Shown here piece after piece: positions 52,029 through 60,982 of a stretch of DNA of 64,000 nucleotides; positions within the stretch are counted from its first letter, which is position 1, and each line of letters opens with the position of its first letter. Where the stretch lies: NCBI GenBank assembly GCA_022652545.1, contig JALCRM010000002.1, forward strand, positions 62,001-126,000. Reading direction: 5' to 3'. The stretch comes from Lachnospiraceae bacterium (GTDB lineage: Bacteria > Bacillota > Clostridia > Lachnospirales > Lachnospiraceae). The notes under the pieces were generated by a model. The model saw nothing but the letters and a program-made list of their open reading frames with translations, had not been told where the DNA came from and searched no databases. Made by a program: the position numbers and the translations under genes.

Positions 52029-53012
52029 ATGGATATTTATTTTGAACCCGATTACGGAAAGCTGTATGAGAAGATCGAACACGGAGAAGCGGACAGTTTC
52101 CGCTTCGAGGACGCGGACGGGCTGGTGACCCATCATTTCATCAGGCGGGAGATCCCCGTCAGTGTACAGGGCGGCCCTTACTATGACCTCATCACGCCGT
52201 ACGGATACGGCGGCCCGGCGGTGCAGGAAGCGAAGGACGGAAAACGCGCGCAGCTGTGCAGGGACTTCGGGGAGGCGTTCGCCTCTTACTGCAGAGAGCA
52301 GCGCATCGTCAGCGAATTCGTGCGCTTCCACCCTGTGGCAGGGAACGCGGCGGATTTCAAAGACCTGTATTCGGCAGTCTGCATCCGGCAGACGCTGGGT
52401 ACGAATCTGGCGGCCTACGATGACCCTGTGCAGAGCGAATTTTCGAAGGGCTGCAGGAAAAACATCCGGCAGGCCCTGCGCCACGGCGTTACGTACAGGG
52501 TGACCGGCGCGCCGGACGACATCAGCGGTTTCAAAGAGATCTACTACTCCACGATGGACCGTGACCATGCCACCGCCTTTTACTATTTCGGGGATGACTA
52601 TTTTGCCGCGCTGCACCGCCGCTTCCGGGACGAGCTTCTGTACGTGGAAGCCCTGTACGGGGAGAAGACGATCGCGGCCGGCCTTTATTTTGTCTCGGAC
52701 GGCGTGATCCACATCCACCTTTCCGGCACGCGGAGCGAGTATCTGTATCTTTCGCCGGCCTATGTCCTGCGCTATGCCGCGACGCTCTGGGGGAAGGAGC
52801 ACGGCTGCAGGATGATCCACCACGGCGGCGGAACGTCCAACTCGCCCGAGGATTCGCTCTATCTTTTCAAAAAGCAGTTTGCAAAGAATACGTCCTTTGA
52901 CTTTTACGTGGGGCGCAAGATCTGGGATCCGGAAATGTATGCGGAGATCTGCCGCCTGACAGGGGCCGATCCGGCGTCGGAGTTTTTCCCGGCCTACCGC
53001 TCAAAACAGTGA
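52029..53012 (+). CDS. Fem-like GNAT acyltransferase (Acetyltransf_6 type)
   Basis: 327 residues from the ATG at 52029; an open frame reaching back to 51858 is a shadow. The pattern SEFVRFHPVAG, then KGCRKNIRQALRHGV, and later AAGLYFVSDGVIHIHLSGT...IHHGGGT is that of FemAB-like proteins in polysaccharide loci. Relatives transfer amino acids from tRNA or acyl groups from carriers. It occupies the place where a PglD acetyltransferase is usually found. Confidence 0.75.
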   Translation: MDIYFEPDYGKLYEKIEHGEADSFRFEDADGLVTHHFIRREIPVSVQGGPYYDLITPYGYGGPAVQEAKDGKRAQLCRDFGEAFASYCREQRIVSEFVRFHPVAGNAADFKDLYSAVCIRQTLGTNLAAYDDPVQSEFSKGCRKNIRQALRHGVTYRVTGAPDDISGFKEIYYSTMDRDHATAFYYFGDDYFAALHRRFRDELLYVEALYGEKTIAAGLYFVSDGVIHIHLSGTRSEYLYLSPAYVLRYAATLWGKEHGCRMIHHGGGTSNSPEDSLYLFKKQFAKNTSFDFYVGRKIWDPEMYAEICRLTGADPASEFFPAYRSKQ

Positions 53013-53049
53013 CGGCAGCCTGCGGGCGCAGTACGGAAAGGAGGCAGCC

Positions 53050-54156
53050 ATGGCGGCAGTTCTGATCGCGACCAACAAATGCGACGGGATCTACCAGTTC
53101 CGCAAGGAAGTGGTAAGCGCTCTTCTTGCGGCCGGATATTCGGTGGTGCTTTCTTCGCCGTACGACAGGACGGCGGACTATTTCAGGGATCTCGGGTGCA
53201 CCTTTGTCGAAACCCCGCTCAGCCGTCACGGGACCAATCCGGTGCGCGACCTCGGCCTGCTGTCGTTCTACAGAAGCCTGCTGAAAAAATACCGCCCGGT
53301 GTGCGTGCTGACCTATACGATCAAACCGAACGTCTACATGGGCATGGCCTGCGCATCCGCGCACGTGCCTTACCTTTGCAATGTGACCGGCTTAGGGGTC
53401 TCCCTGCAGAAAAAGGGACTGCTGCGCGGCATCAGTCTGTTCCTGTACCGCAGGGGCCTGCGCAGGGCTGCCAGGGTCTTTTTCCAGAATCAGGAGAACT
53501 GTGATTTCATGACTTCGCAGGGAGTGGTCCGCGCTCCCGTGACGGTACTGCCGGGCTCCGGCGTGAACCTTGCGGAGCACAGCCCCAGACCGTATCCGGA
53601 AAGCGGAAACGGCGTGACGATCCTGTACGTCGGCAGATTCATGGTGGACAAAGGCATGGAGGAGTACGGCGCAGCGGCCGCGAGACTGAAGGCCGCCCAT
53701 CCGGACGTCCGCATCCTGGCTGTGGGCAAGCCCGAGGAGGAGTACAGGGCACGCTGGGAGGAGATCGTGGCGGAAGGGGCCGTCACCGACTGCGGCACGA
53801 CCGACAGGATCGACGATTATTACGCACAGGCGCATATCGTCTGCATGCCGTCGTACCACGAGGGCATGAACAACGTTCTGCTGGAAGCCTGCGCGAGCGC
53901 CCGTCCCGTCGTCACGACGGATGTGCCGGGCTGCCGTGAAGCCTGCGAGGACGGCGTGAACGGGTTTCTTTGCAGACCTGCGGACGCGGACGACCTGTAC
54001 GAGAAGCTGGAGAAGATGACCGGAATGGTCAACTCCCGGCGGGCCGAAATGGGCCGGTGCTCAAGAAAGCTTGTGGAAGAGCGTTTTGACAGGCAGACCG
54101 TCGTTTCGGCCTACATGGAGGCCGTCCGTGCGGCCGCAGGAGCCGGGGCACTTTGA
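53050..54156 (+). CDS. GT4 glycosyltransferase (PglA/CapM-like)
   Basis: 368 residues, GT-B fold. LTYTIKPNVYMGMA in the N-domain and the E-x7-E motif in YHEGMNNVLLEA are typical of the PglA-like group that adds the second sugar to the lipid-linked primer. GGAGG precedes the ATG. It closes the first long operon; a promoter follows directly. Confidence 0.9.
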   Translation: MAAVLIATNKCDGIYQFRKEVVSALLAAGYSVVLSSPYDRTADYFRDLGCTFVETPLSRHGTNPVRDLGLLSFYRSLLKKYRPVCVLTYTIKPNVYMGMACASAHVPYLCNVTGLGVSLQKKGLLRGISLFLYRRGLRRAARVFFQNQENCDFMTSQGVVRAPVTVLPGSGVNLAEHSPRPYPESGNGVTILYVGRFMVDKGMEEYGAAAARLKAAHPDVRILAVGKPEEEYRARWEEIVAEGAVTDCGTTDRIDDYYAQAHIVCMPSYHEGMNNVLLEACASARPVVTTDVPGCREACEDGVNGFLCRPADADDLYEKLEKMTGMVNSRRAEMGRCSRKLVEERFDRQTVVSAYMEAVRAAAGAGAL

Positions 54157-54180
54157 ACTATTGCACAGGAAGTATATAAT
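54153..54180 (+). promoter_or_regulatory. Internal promoter before the UDP-GalNAcA genes
   Basis: TTGAAC (54153-54158), a 16-nt spacer and TATAAT (54175-54180). The -35 overlaps the stop codon region of the upstream gene. The ATG lies at 54219. Confidence 0.75.
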
Positions 54181-54218
54181 ACAGATAAATTTCGGTAAAA
54201 CGACAAGGAGAGTGCCTT

Positions 54219-55535
54219 ATGGATCTTTATGAGAAACTGGTGGGCGGAGAAGAAAAACTTGCCCTGGTAGGGCTCGGCTATGTAGGCATGCCGATCGCAG
54301 TCGCCTTTGCGAAACAGATCAAGGTCATCGGCTTTGATTTCAATGCCGCCAAGATCGAAAAATACAAGTCCGGCATCGACCCGACGCGCGAGGTCGGTGA
54401 CGCTGCCATCAAAGAGACAAGCGTGGATTTCACTGCGGATCCGAAGCGTCTGCGCGAAGCCAGGTTCATCATCGTGGCTGTCCCGACGCCTGTTAACGAC
54501 GACCATACGCCCGACCTCACCCCGGTCGAGGGCGCGAGCCGTTTTGTCGGACAGAACCTTGCCAAGGGCACGGTCGTTGTTTTTGAATCCACCGTTTACC
54601 CGGGCGTGACCGAGGACATCTGCATTCCCATCATTGAGAAGGAGTCCGGCCTGAAGTGCGGCACCGACTGGAAGATCGGCTATTCTCCGGAACGCATCAA
54701 TCCCGGTGACAAGGTGCACCGCCTCGAGACCATCACCAAGATCGTCTCCGGCATGGACGCAGAGACGCTGGATACGGTGGCGAAGGTCTATTCCCTGGTC
54801 GTCAAGGCCGGCGTACACCGCGCCGAATCGATCAAGGTCGCGGAGGCTGCGAAGGTCATTGAAAACAGCCAGCGCGACATCAACATCGCCTTCATGAACG
54901 AGCTGTCCATCATCTTCCACAAGATGGGCATCGACACCAAGGCTGTCCTGGAAGCCGCAGGCACAAAGTGGAATTTCCTGAATTTCCAGCCCGGTCTCGT
55001 GGGCGGCCACTGCATCGGCATCGATCCGTACTACCTGACCTACAAGGCCGAGGAACTCGGCTATCACTCCCAGATCATCCTGTCCGGCCGCCGCATCAAC
55101 GACGACATGGGAAAGTATGTGGCGGAGAGCCTTGTGAAGGAGCTCATTGCCGATGATATCGCAGTCAAGCATGCGCGCGTTGCGATCCTCGGCTTCACCT
55201 TCAAGGAGAACTGCCCGGATACCCGCAACAGCAAGGTCTTCGACATTTACAGGGAACTCGGCGAGTATGGCATCAGGCCGGTCGTCGTGGATCCGGAGGG
55301 CGACGCGGAGGAAGCAAAACATCTGTACGGCATTACCTTCGGGACCATGGCGGATGTCCATGACATGGACGCCGTCCTCATTGCCGTAAAGCATAAGGAA
55401 TTCGAAGACCTGACTCCGGAAAAGATCGCGGCTTTCTACGATCCGAAATATAAGACCAGGGTGCTCGTCGACCTCAAGGGCATGTTCGACCGCAAAGACT
55501 TTGCGGAGCCTGACTGGAAGTACTGGAGGCTGTGA
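54219..55535 (+). CDS. UDP-N-acetylhexosamine 6-dehydrogenase (WbpO/TviB type)
   Basis: 438 residues. Rossmann LALVGLGYVGMPIAVAFAK, EYSP-type SPERINPGD, and the catalytic Cys265 in GGHCIGIDPYYL. It oxidises C6 of UDP-GlcNAc or UDP-GalNAc to the uronic acid with two NAD+. Clear terminator after it and its own promoter before it, so it can be expressed apart from its neighbours. Preceded by AAGGAG. Confidence 0.93.
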   Translation: MDLYEKLVGGEEKLALVGLGYVGMPIAVAFAKQIKVIGFDFNAAKIEKYKSGIDPTREVGDAAIKETSVDFTADPKRLREARFIIVAVPTPVNDDHTPDLTPVEGASRFVGQNLAKGTVVVFESTVYPGVTEDICIPIIEKESGLKCGTDWKIGYSPERINPGDKVHRLETITKIVSGMDAETLDTVAKVYSLVVKAGVHRAESIKVAEAAKVIENSQRDINIAFMNELSIIFHKMGIDTKAVLEAAGTKWNFLNFQPGLVGGHCIGIDPYYLTYKAEELGYHSQIILSGRRINDDMGKYVAESLVKELIADDIAVKHARVAILGFTFKENCPDTRNSKVFDIYRELGEYGIRPVVVDPEGDAEEAKHLYGITFGTMADVHDMDAVLIAVKHKEFEDLTPEKIAAFYDPKYKTRVLVDLKGMFDRKDFAEPDWKYWRL

Positions 55536-55599
55536 CAAAGACCGGTCCCGACGCGGAGCCGGCATCGGATCGTTTTCAGAATATATGCAGCGCGTTGAG

Positions 55600-55625
55600 A
55601 GGCAGCCCTTCGGGGCTGCCTTTTC
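55600..55625 (+). terminator. Rho-independent terminator
   Basis: GGCAGCCC (55601-55608), loop TTCG, GGGCTGCC (55613-55620) and TTTT. A perfect 8-bp stem, extendable by A-T, with a UUCG-type tetraloop. Confidence 0.9.
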
Positions 55626-55687
55626 CGTGCCGCGGGAAAATGTCCGCCCGGGGACCTGCCGGGGCTCCCCGCGAACGGGCGCCTGCG

Positions 55688-55715
55688 TTACATTCAGCCC
55701 TTTCTATGGTATGAT
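55688..55715 (+). promoter_or_regulatory. Promoter before the epimerase gene
   Basis: TTACAT (55688-55693), a 16-nt spacer and TATGAT (55710-55715) with a TG extension (55707-55708). Confidence 0.65.
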
Positions 55716-55763
55716 GTTCGGAGTCAGAGAGTGATTTCATACAAGCAATGGAGGAAACATCCA

Positions 55764-56750
55764 ATGGGATTCACACAGCTTAAGTTTGACAGGGACAGTG
55801 TATTCCTTATTACCGGAGGTGCGGGCTTCATCGGCTCCAACCTCTGCGAGGCCCTTCTGCACATGGGGTATACGGTGCGCTGCCTCGACAATCTGTCCAC
55901 CGGAAAATATGAGAACATCGAGCCGTTTATCAGGGATCCGGAGACGGCGGACCGCTTCACCTTCCTCAAGGAGGATATCCGGGATCTCGACGCGTGCCTG
56001 AAGGCGACGGACGGCGTCAGCTACGTGTGCAACGAGGCGGCCTGGGGGAGCGTTCCGCGCTCCATCGAAATGCCGCTTCTCTACGAGGAGATCAACATCC
56101 GCGGCACGCTGAACATGATGGAAGCGGCGCACCGGAACGGGGTCAGAAAGTTCGTATACGCGTCCAGCTCCTCCGTGTACGGGGACTCGACGGAACTGCC
56201 CAAGAGGGAAGGGGTCGAAGGCACACTGCTCTCCCCTTATGCGCTGACGAAGCGCACGGACGAGGAGTACGGGAAGCTGTACAAGTCCCTCTACGGTCTT
56301 GACACATATGCTCTCCGGTATTTCAACGTATTCGGCAGGCGGCAGGATCCGAACGGTGCCTATGCCGCCGTGATCCCCAAATTCCTGAAGCAGCTCATGG
56401 CCGGCGAGCGCCCCACGATCAACGGGGACGGAAAACAGAGCCGGGACTTTACCTATATCGACAATGTGATCGAAGGCAATCTCAGGGCCTGCCTTGCACC
56501 GTCGGAAGCGGCCGGCACGGCTTACAACATCGGCGCGGGCGGGCGCGAGTACCTGATCGATGTCTATCATGATCTCTGCGATGCGCTCGGCGTAAACATC
56601 GAGCCGGTCTTCGGCCCGGACAGAAAAGGGGACATCCGCGATTCCAACGCGGATATTTCCAAGGCAAGGAAGGCGTTCGGCTACGATCCGTCCTACGATT
56701 TCAAGGCGGGGATCGCGCTTGCCATCGACTGGTACAGGGAAAACCTGTAA
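55764..56750 (+). CDS. UDP-N-acetylhexosamine(uronate) 4-epimerase (WbpP/TviC type)
   Basis: 328 residues from the ATG at 55764 (GGAGG 9 nt upstream); a GTG at 55731 lacks a site. Short-chain epimerase: TGGAGFIGSNLCEALL, YASSSSVYGDS, catalytic Y159-x3-K163 in SPYALTKR. NEAAWGSVPRSIEMP matches the loop of WbpP/TviC, which act on N-acetylated substrates. With the preceding dehydrogenase it should supply UDP-GalNAcA. Confidence 0.9.
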   Translation: MGFTQLKFDRDSVFLITGGAGFIGSNLCEALLHMGYTVRCLDNLSTGKYENIEPFIRDPETADRFTFLKEDIRDLDACLKATDGVSYVCNEAAWGSVPRSIEMPLLYEEINIRGTLNMMEAAHRNGVRKFVYASSSSVYGDSTELPKREGVEGTLLSPYALTKRTDEEYGKLYKSLYGLDTYALRYFNVFGRRQDPNGAYAAVIPKFLKQLMAGERPTINGDGKQSRDFTYIDNVIEGNLRACLAPSEAAGTAYNIGAGGREYLIDVYHDLCDALGVNIEPVFGPDRKGDIRDSNADISKARKAFGYDPSYDFKAGIALAIDWYRENL

Positions 56751-56767
56751 AGGCCCCGGAGGGAAAG

Positions 56768-57703
56768 ATGGAGTACAGGATTGTCGTATTCGGTGTCAAG
56801 GACACCTCGGAGAATATCATCCGCTTTATCCATGAGCAGCTGTGCAGGATGGATCTCGTCATCACGGTGTCGCCGGAAGTGACCAGGCACAACCAGATCT
56901 CCGGCTTCAAGGGGCTCGGCTTCCTCACGGAGAAGTACGGGATCCCGGTCTTCGAAGCGGACAGCTACAATCTGAAGGATGCGCACACGCAGCAGTTCAT
57001 CCGGGAAAACACCTTTGAACTGGGCATCGTGATGGGATGGCAGCGCCTGATCCCGGCGGAGGTCCTGCAGGCCTTTTCCAAAGGCGTGTACGGCTTTCAC
57101 GGCAACTGCGGCTACCTGCCCTTCGGCCGCGGGCGTTCGCCGCTCAACTGGTCCGTGATCCTCGGGGATACCCGTTTCAACCTGAATCTGTTCCGCTATG
57201 ATGAAAAGGCGGACAGCCCCAATGTCTTTGCAACCGAAATGTTCCAGATCAATGAACACGACGACATCCGCACGGCGCAGTACAAGAACATGATCTGCTC
57301 GAAGCACCTGATCCGCAGGCTCACGGAGGCGTACAAGGCGGGCGGGGAGATCCCCATCCGGACGGACTCGAAGGATTTTGACTCCTGGTACAACAAGCGC
57401 ACTGCCGAAGACGGCAGGATAGACTGGCATGCCCGCACGCGGCAGATCTACGATCTTGTCCGCGGGGTGGCCGCGCCTTTCCCGGGTGCATTCTGTTTTG
57501 TCCGGCAGCAGGGAAAGGAAGAGCGCGTGACGGTCTGGGAGGCGCACCCTTTTGATGAAATGATCGATTTTTCCGCCTATGCGCCGGGTGAGGTCATCGA
57601 TGTTTTTGACGGCCGTCTCATCGTGCGCACCGTCGACGGCTCGCTGCGCATCGACCGCTTCGACTGCGGCAGCGGGATCGCTCCGGGGGACGTGCTTTCA
57701 TGA
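56768..57703 (+). CDS. Formyltransferase-like protein (Fmt/ArnA N-domain family)
   Basis: 311 residues. The N-domain has the formyltransferase loop GFHGNCGYLPFGRGRSPLNW followed by a conserved Asp in DEKADSPNV. The C-domain starts at EDGRIDWHARTRQIYDLVRGVAAPFPGAF, very like ArnA/Fmt. Compared with the usual N-x-H, Gly (109) stands two before His111 and there is a two-residue insertion after it. It may formylate a 4-amino sugar nucleotide, but the altered motif leaves activity open. GGAGGG precedes the ATG. Confidence 0.8.
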   Translation: MEYRIVVFGVKDTSENIIRFIHEQLCRMDLVITVSPEVTRHNQISGFKGLGFLTEKYGIPVFEADSYNLKDAHTQQFIRENTFELGIVMGWQRLIPAEVLQAFSKGVYGFHGNCGYLPFGRGRSPLNWSVILGDTRFNLNLFRYDEKADSPNVFATEMFQINEHDDIRTAQYKNMICSKHLIRRLTEAYKAGGEIPIRTDSKDFDSWYNKRTAEDGRIDWHARTRQIYDLVRGVAAPFPGAFCFVRQQGKEERVTVWEAHPFDEMIDFSAYAPGEVIDVFDGRLIVRTVDGSLRIDRFDCGSGIAPGDVLS

Positions 57704-58464
57704 AAATCGCGATACGCATGGATGACATCACGCCGGAGATGGACTGGCCGAGCTTCGAGCGCTTCCGGGCGCTTGCGGACCGGTACGGCGTAAAGCCCCT
57801 GATCGGCGTTGTGCCGGACTGCAGGGACGCAAAACTTTCCGTCTGCCCGCCGCGGGAGGACTTCTGGGAACTTATCCTGAAGCTGCAGGAGCAGGGCTGG
57901 ATCGTTGCGATGCACGGCTGCCATCATCTGTATTCCACGGCAGCAGGCGGCCTGTTCCCTCTGAACGGGTATTCGGAATTCGCGGGCGTGCCCGAGAAAA
58001 CGCAGGACGAACTCATTTCTCTCGGGCGTGAGATCTTTGCCTCCCACGGCATCGAGACGGATTTTTTCATGGCTCCCGCGCACACCTTCGACCGCAGTAC
58101 GCTGAAGGTCCTGAAGGCACACGGCTTTTACCGCATGACGGACGGCTTCGGCAGGCGCCCTTATGTATATGACGGGATCACGTTTTACCCGATCTCCTTT
58201 GACCGCGCGCACTGCCTGAAGCAGAAGGAAGGCGCCACCACGTTCGTCGTACATGTGAACGGCATGGACGACGCCGGCTTCGCCGGATATGAGGAGATAT
58301 TCCGCACGCAGCAGATGCTGCCTTATTCGGAATACATCTATCTGCCGGCCGCAAGGAAAGGGCCGGCGGGGCACCTGCTGACGGCGGCGATGGCAGCCGG
58401 GAAAAGGACGGCAGCGGCAGTGCGCAGGTCTGCAAAGGACAGAATGGAACGGCAGCATGGGTGA
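57700..58464 (+). CDS. DUF2334-like polysaccharide deacetylase
   Basis: 254 residues, no signal peptide or TM, so cytoplasmic. NodB-like fold with the metal Asp pair in RMDDI and the His pair in MHGCHH. It overlaps the formyltransferase-like gene (ATGA). The likely role is removal of an acetyl group from a nucleotide- or lipid-linked amino sugar, possibly making the amine for formylation. Confidence 0.85.
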   Translation: MKIAIRMDDITPEMDWPSFERFRALADRYGVKPLIGVVPDCRDAKLSVCPPREDFWELILKLQEQGWIVAMHGCHHLYSTAAGGLFPLNGYSEFAGVPEKTQDELISLGREIFASHGIETDFFMAPAHTFDRSTLKVLKAHGFYRMTDGFGRRPYVYDGITFYPISFDRAHCLKQKEGATTFVVHVNGMDDAGFAGYEEIFRTQQMLPYSEYIYLPAARKGPAGHLLTAAMAAGKRTAAAVRRSAKDRMERQHG

Positions 58465-59695
58465 GAACGGAACGGGAAAACAGGACGGAGGCGGGGAGAT
58501 CTGCCCCGTGCGCGTGCTGCATGTGCTCGGCAGGCTGGAACTGGGCGGCGCCGAGAGCCGCATCATGGACCTTTACCGCCGTATCGACAGGCGGAAGGTA
58601 CAGTTCGATTTTCTCGTACATACCGTGCCGGCGGAGGGAACGGCGGATGTTTCGTCCGATTCTCTCATGAAGCAGCGCCCTGAGGAGCATTTCGACAGAG
58701 AGGTACTGGAACTCGGGGGACGCATCTATGCGCTGCCGCGTTTCAACGGAAGAAACGGACGGCTCTACCGCAGGGCGGCGGAGGCTTTTTTTGCGGAGCA
58801 CCACGATTTTGCGGCTGTGCAGGGACACATTACGAGCGTGGCCGCTGTCTACCTGCCGATCGCGAAGAAGTACGGCGTGAAGGTCACGATCGCCCATGTG
58901 CGCAGTGCCGGTACGGATCCCGGCATCCGAGGGATCGCCACGAAACTCATGCGCCTGCCGCTGCGGAGGGAAGGGACGGCTGACCGGTACTTTGCCTGTT
59001 CGAGGGAAGCCGCTCTGTCTGTATACGGCAGGAAACTTACGGACGCGGGAAAGGTCCGCATCATACCCAACGCGATCGACCCGGGCGCTTTTGCATACAG
59101 CGCGGAAGGCAGGGCGCGCGTACGCGCTTCCCTGGGACTGGGGAACGCCTTTGTCATCGGGCATGTGGGGAGTTTCCGCTACGCCAAGAACCACGCGTAT
59201 CTGCTGCAGGTCTTTGCGGCGTTCAGGAAGAACGCCGGTGACGCCCGCCTGCTGCTCGTGGGGGACGGAGAACTGCTTGCGCAGACGGAACTGCTCGCGC
59301 AGAGCCTCGGCGTTTCGGACAGTGTGATCTTTGCGGGTCGGTGCAGCGATCCTTCGGACTATTACAGTGCGATGGACGCTTTCTGTTTCCCCTCGCGCTA
59401 CGAGGGGCTGCCGGGCAGCGTCGTGGAGGCGCAGGCGTCCGGGCTGCCCTGCTTTCTGTCGGACGCGGTCACCCGGGACGTGGATGTCACGGAACTGGTG
59501 ACACGGCTCAGCCTGCAGCTGCCGCCGGAAAAGTGGGCGGCTGCGATCGCACAGGACCGGGAGGCCGCGGCGGCCGGGGCGCGGGACCGGGGACAGGCCT
59601 CCGGCGCGGCACGGGCGGCCCTTTCTGCCGCGGGGTTTGACGCGGCGTCGCAGGCGCAGGAGATGCAGCGCTTTTATCTGGAAGGACATTTCTGA
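58457..59695 (+). CDS. GT4 glycosyltransferase
   Basis: 412 residues. VLHVLGRLELGGAESRIMDLYR at the N-terminus and FPSRYEGLPGSVVEA with E-x7-E are typical of EpsF-like GT4 enzymes. The C-terminal ~60 residues are Ala/Gly-rich. Overlaps the previous gene by 8 bp. Confidence 0.92.
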   Translation: MGENGTGKQDGGGEICPVRVLHVLGRLELGGAESRIMDLYRRIDRRKVQFDFLVHTVPAEGTADVSSDSLMKQRPEEHFDREVLELGGRIYALPRFNGRNGRLYRRAAEAFFAEHHDFAAVQGHITSVAAVYLPIAKKYGVKVTIAHVRSAGTDPGIRGIATKLMRLPLRREGTADRYFACSREAALSVYGRKLTDAGKVRIIPNAIDPGAFAYSAEGRARVRASLGLGNAFVIGHVGSFRYAKNHAYLLQVFAAFRKNAGDARLLLVGDGELLAQTELLAQSLGVSDSVIFAGRCSDPSDYYSAMDAFCFPSRYEGLPGSVVEAQASGLPCFLSDAVTRDVDVTELVTRLSLQLPPEKWAAAIAQDREAAAAGARDRGQASGAARAALSAAGFDAASQAQEMQRFYLEGHF

Positions 59696-59707
59696 GGAAA
59701 ACTGCGG

Positions 59708-60982
59708 ATGAAGAATCTATTGCTGATCGTGCCCATGCTGCACCAGGGCGGCTTTGAAAAGGTGTGTGTCCAGACGGCCCGTCTCCTTGCGGACGACTAC
59801 AGGGTGACGATCCTGATTTTCAGTTCGAAGGACATCAATTACGATGTCACCGGACTGGACGTGGTCGATATCGATATCCCGTCCGAAAAAGGCACGCTGC
59901 GGAAGGTGCGCAATGTGCTGCGGCGGGTGCGCAGAGTGCGCGCGTTCAAGAAGGAGAGGCACATCGACCTCACCTACAGCTTCGGTGCCACTGCCAATTA
60001 TGTGAATGTTTTTTCCGGCGGACCCGGCAGGATCGTGACGGGCCTCCGCTGCTCCACGGATATGGAGATGCCGCGTCAGGTACGCCTGTTCTGCAGAAGA
60101 TCGGACCAGGTGATCTCGTGCTCGAAGGAGATCGCGCGCGAACTGCGCACCGGCTACGGCTATACGCGCAGTACCGTGATCTGCAACCCGCTCGATGCCG
60201 CGCGCGTACGGAGCATGGCACAGGAACCGGTCGCCGACTGGCCCTACGGGGAGAACGCCGAGGTCGTGAGCACGATGGCGCGGGACGACAGGATCAAGGC
60301 GCTCTGGCATCTCGTTAAGGGCTTTTACCTCGTGCAGAAGACGCGGCCGCAGGCACGTCTTGTCATTCTGGGAGCAGGCAGGTACACAGCCCTGAAACAG
60401 CTCGCGTCCGATCTCGGGATCGCGGAGAAAGTGTTTTTCACAGGCGTGCGTACGAACCCGTTCCCCTACGTTGCAAAGAGCACCCTGTACTGTCTGCCTT
60501 CGAACCACGAGGGCTTCCCCAACGCGCTGCTGGAAGCCATGGCCCTGGGAAAGCCCGTGGTCGCGGCGGACTGCCGGACCGGCCCCCGGGAGATCGTGCT
60601 GTCCGATACCGAATACGAAGAACTGCTGCGGAAAGCTCCGGACGGCAGCTCGATCAGGGAAGCGGTCGACGGCAGCTACGGCGTGCTGGTCCCCGACATG
60701 GATCCGGAACCGGACACCGATGCTTCGCACATCACAAAGGAGGACGAGTGCCTGGGCGGACAGATTGCCCGTCTCCTCGCGGATCCCGCACTGCTTGCAC
60801 GGTACGGCAGGGCAGGCTCTGCGCGCGCCGCGGACTATACACCGGAGCGCTACCGCGAGACCCTGAAGGCGGCGCTGGACGGGATCATCGCCGGCGGCAG
60901 AAAGGCCGGGGCCGGCGGGAAAGACCCGCAGAACACAGCGAATGATCCACAAAACAGCGGGAAAGGCGGCGCACGGCCATGA
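59708..60982 (+). CDS. GT4 glycosyltransferase
   Basis: 424 residues. LLIVPMLHQGGFEKVCVQTARLL and LPSNHEGFPNALLEAMALGKPVVA (E-x7-E) mark the GT-B donor site. The C-terminal tail is Lys/Asn/Gln-rich and not part of the fold. Overlaps the next gene by ATGA. Confidence 0.92.
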   Translation: MKNLLLIVPMLHQGGFEKVCVQTARLLADDYRVTILIFSSKDINYDVTGLDVVDIDIPSEKGTLRKVRNVLRRVRRVRAFKKERHIDLTYSFGATANYVNVFSGGPGRIVTGLRCSTDMEMPRQVRLFCRRSDQVISCSKEIARELRTGYGYTRSTVICNPLDAARVRSMAQEPVADWPYGENAEVVSTMARDDRIKALWHLVKGFYLVQKTRPQARLVILGAGRYTALKQLASDLGIAEKVFFTGVRTNPFPYVAKSTLYCLPSNHEGFPNALLEAMALGKPVVAADCRTGPREIVLSDTEYEELLRKAPDGSSIREAVDGSYGVLVPDMDPEPDTDASHITKEDECLGGQIARLLADPALLARYGRAGSARAADYTPERYRETLKAALDGIIAGGRKAGAGGKDPQNTANDPQNSGKGGARP

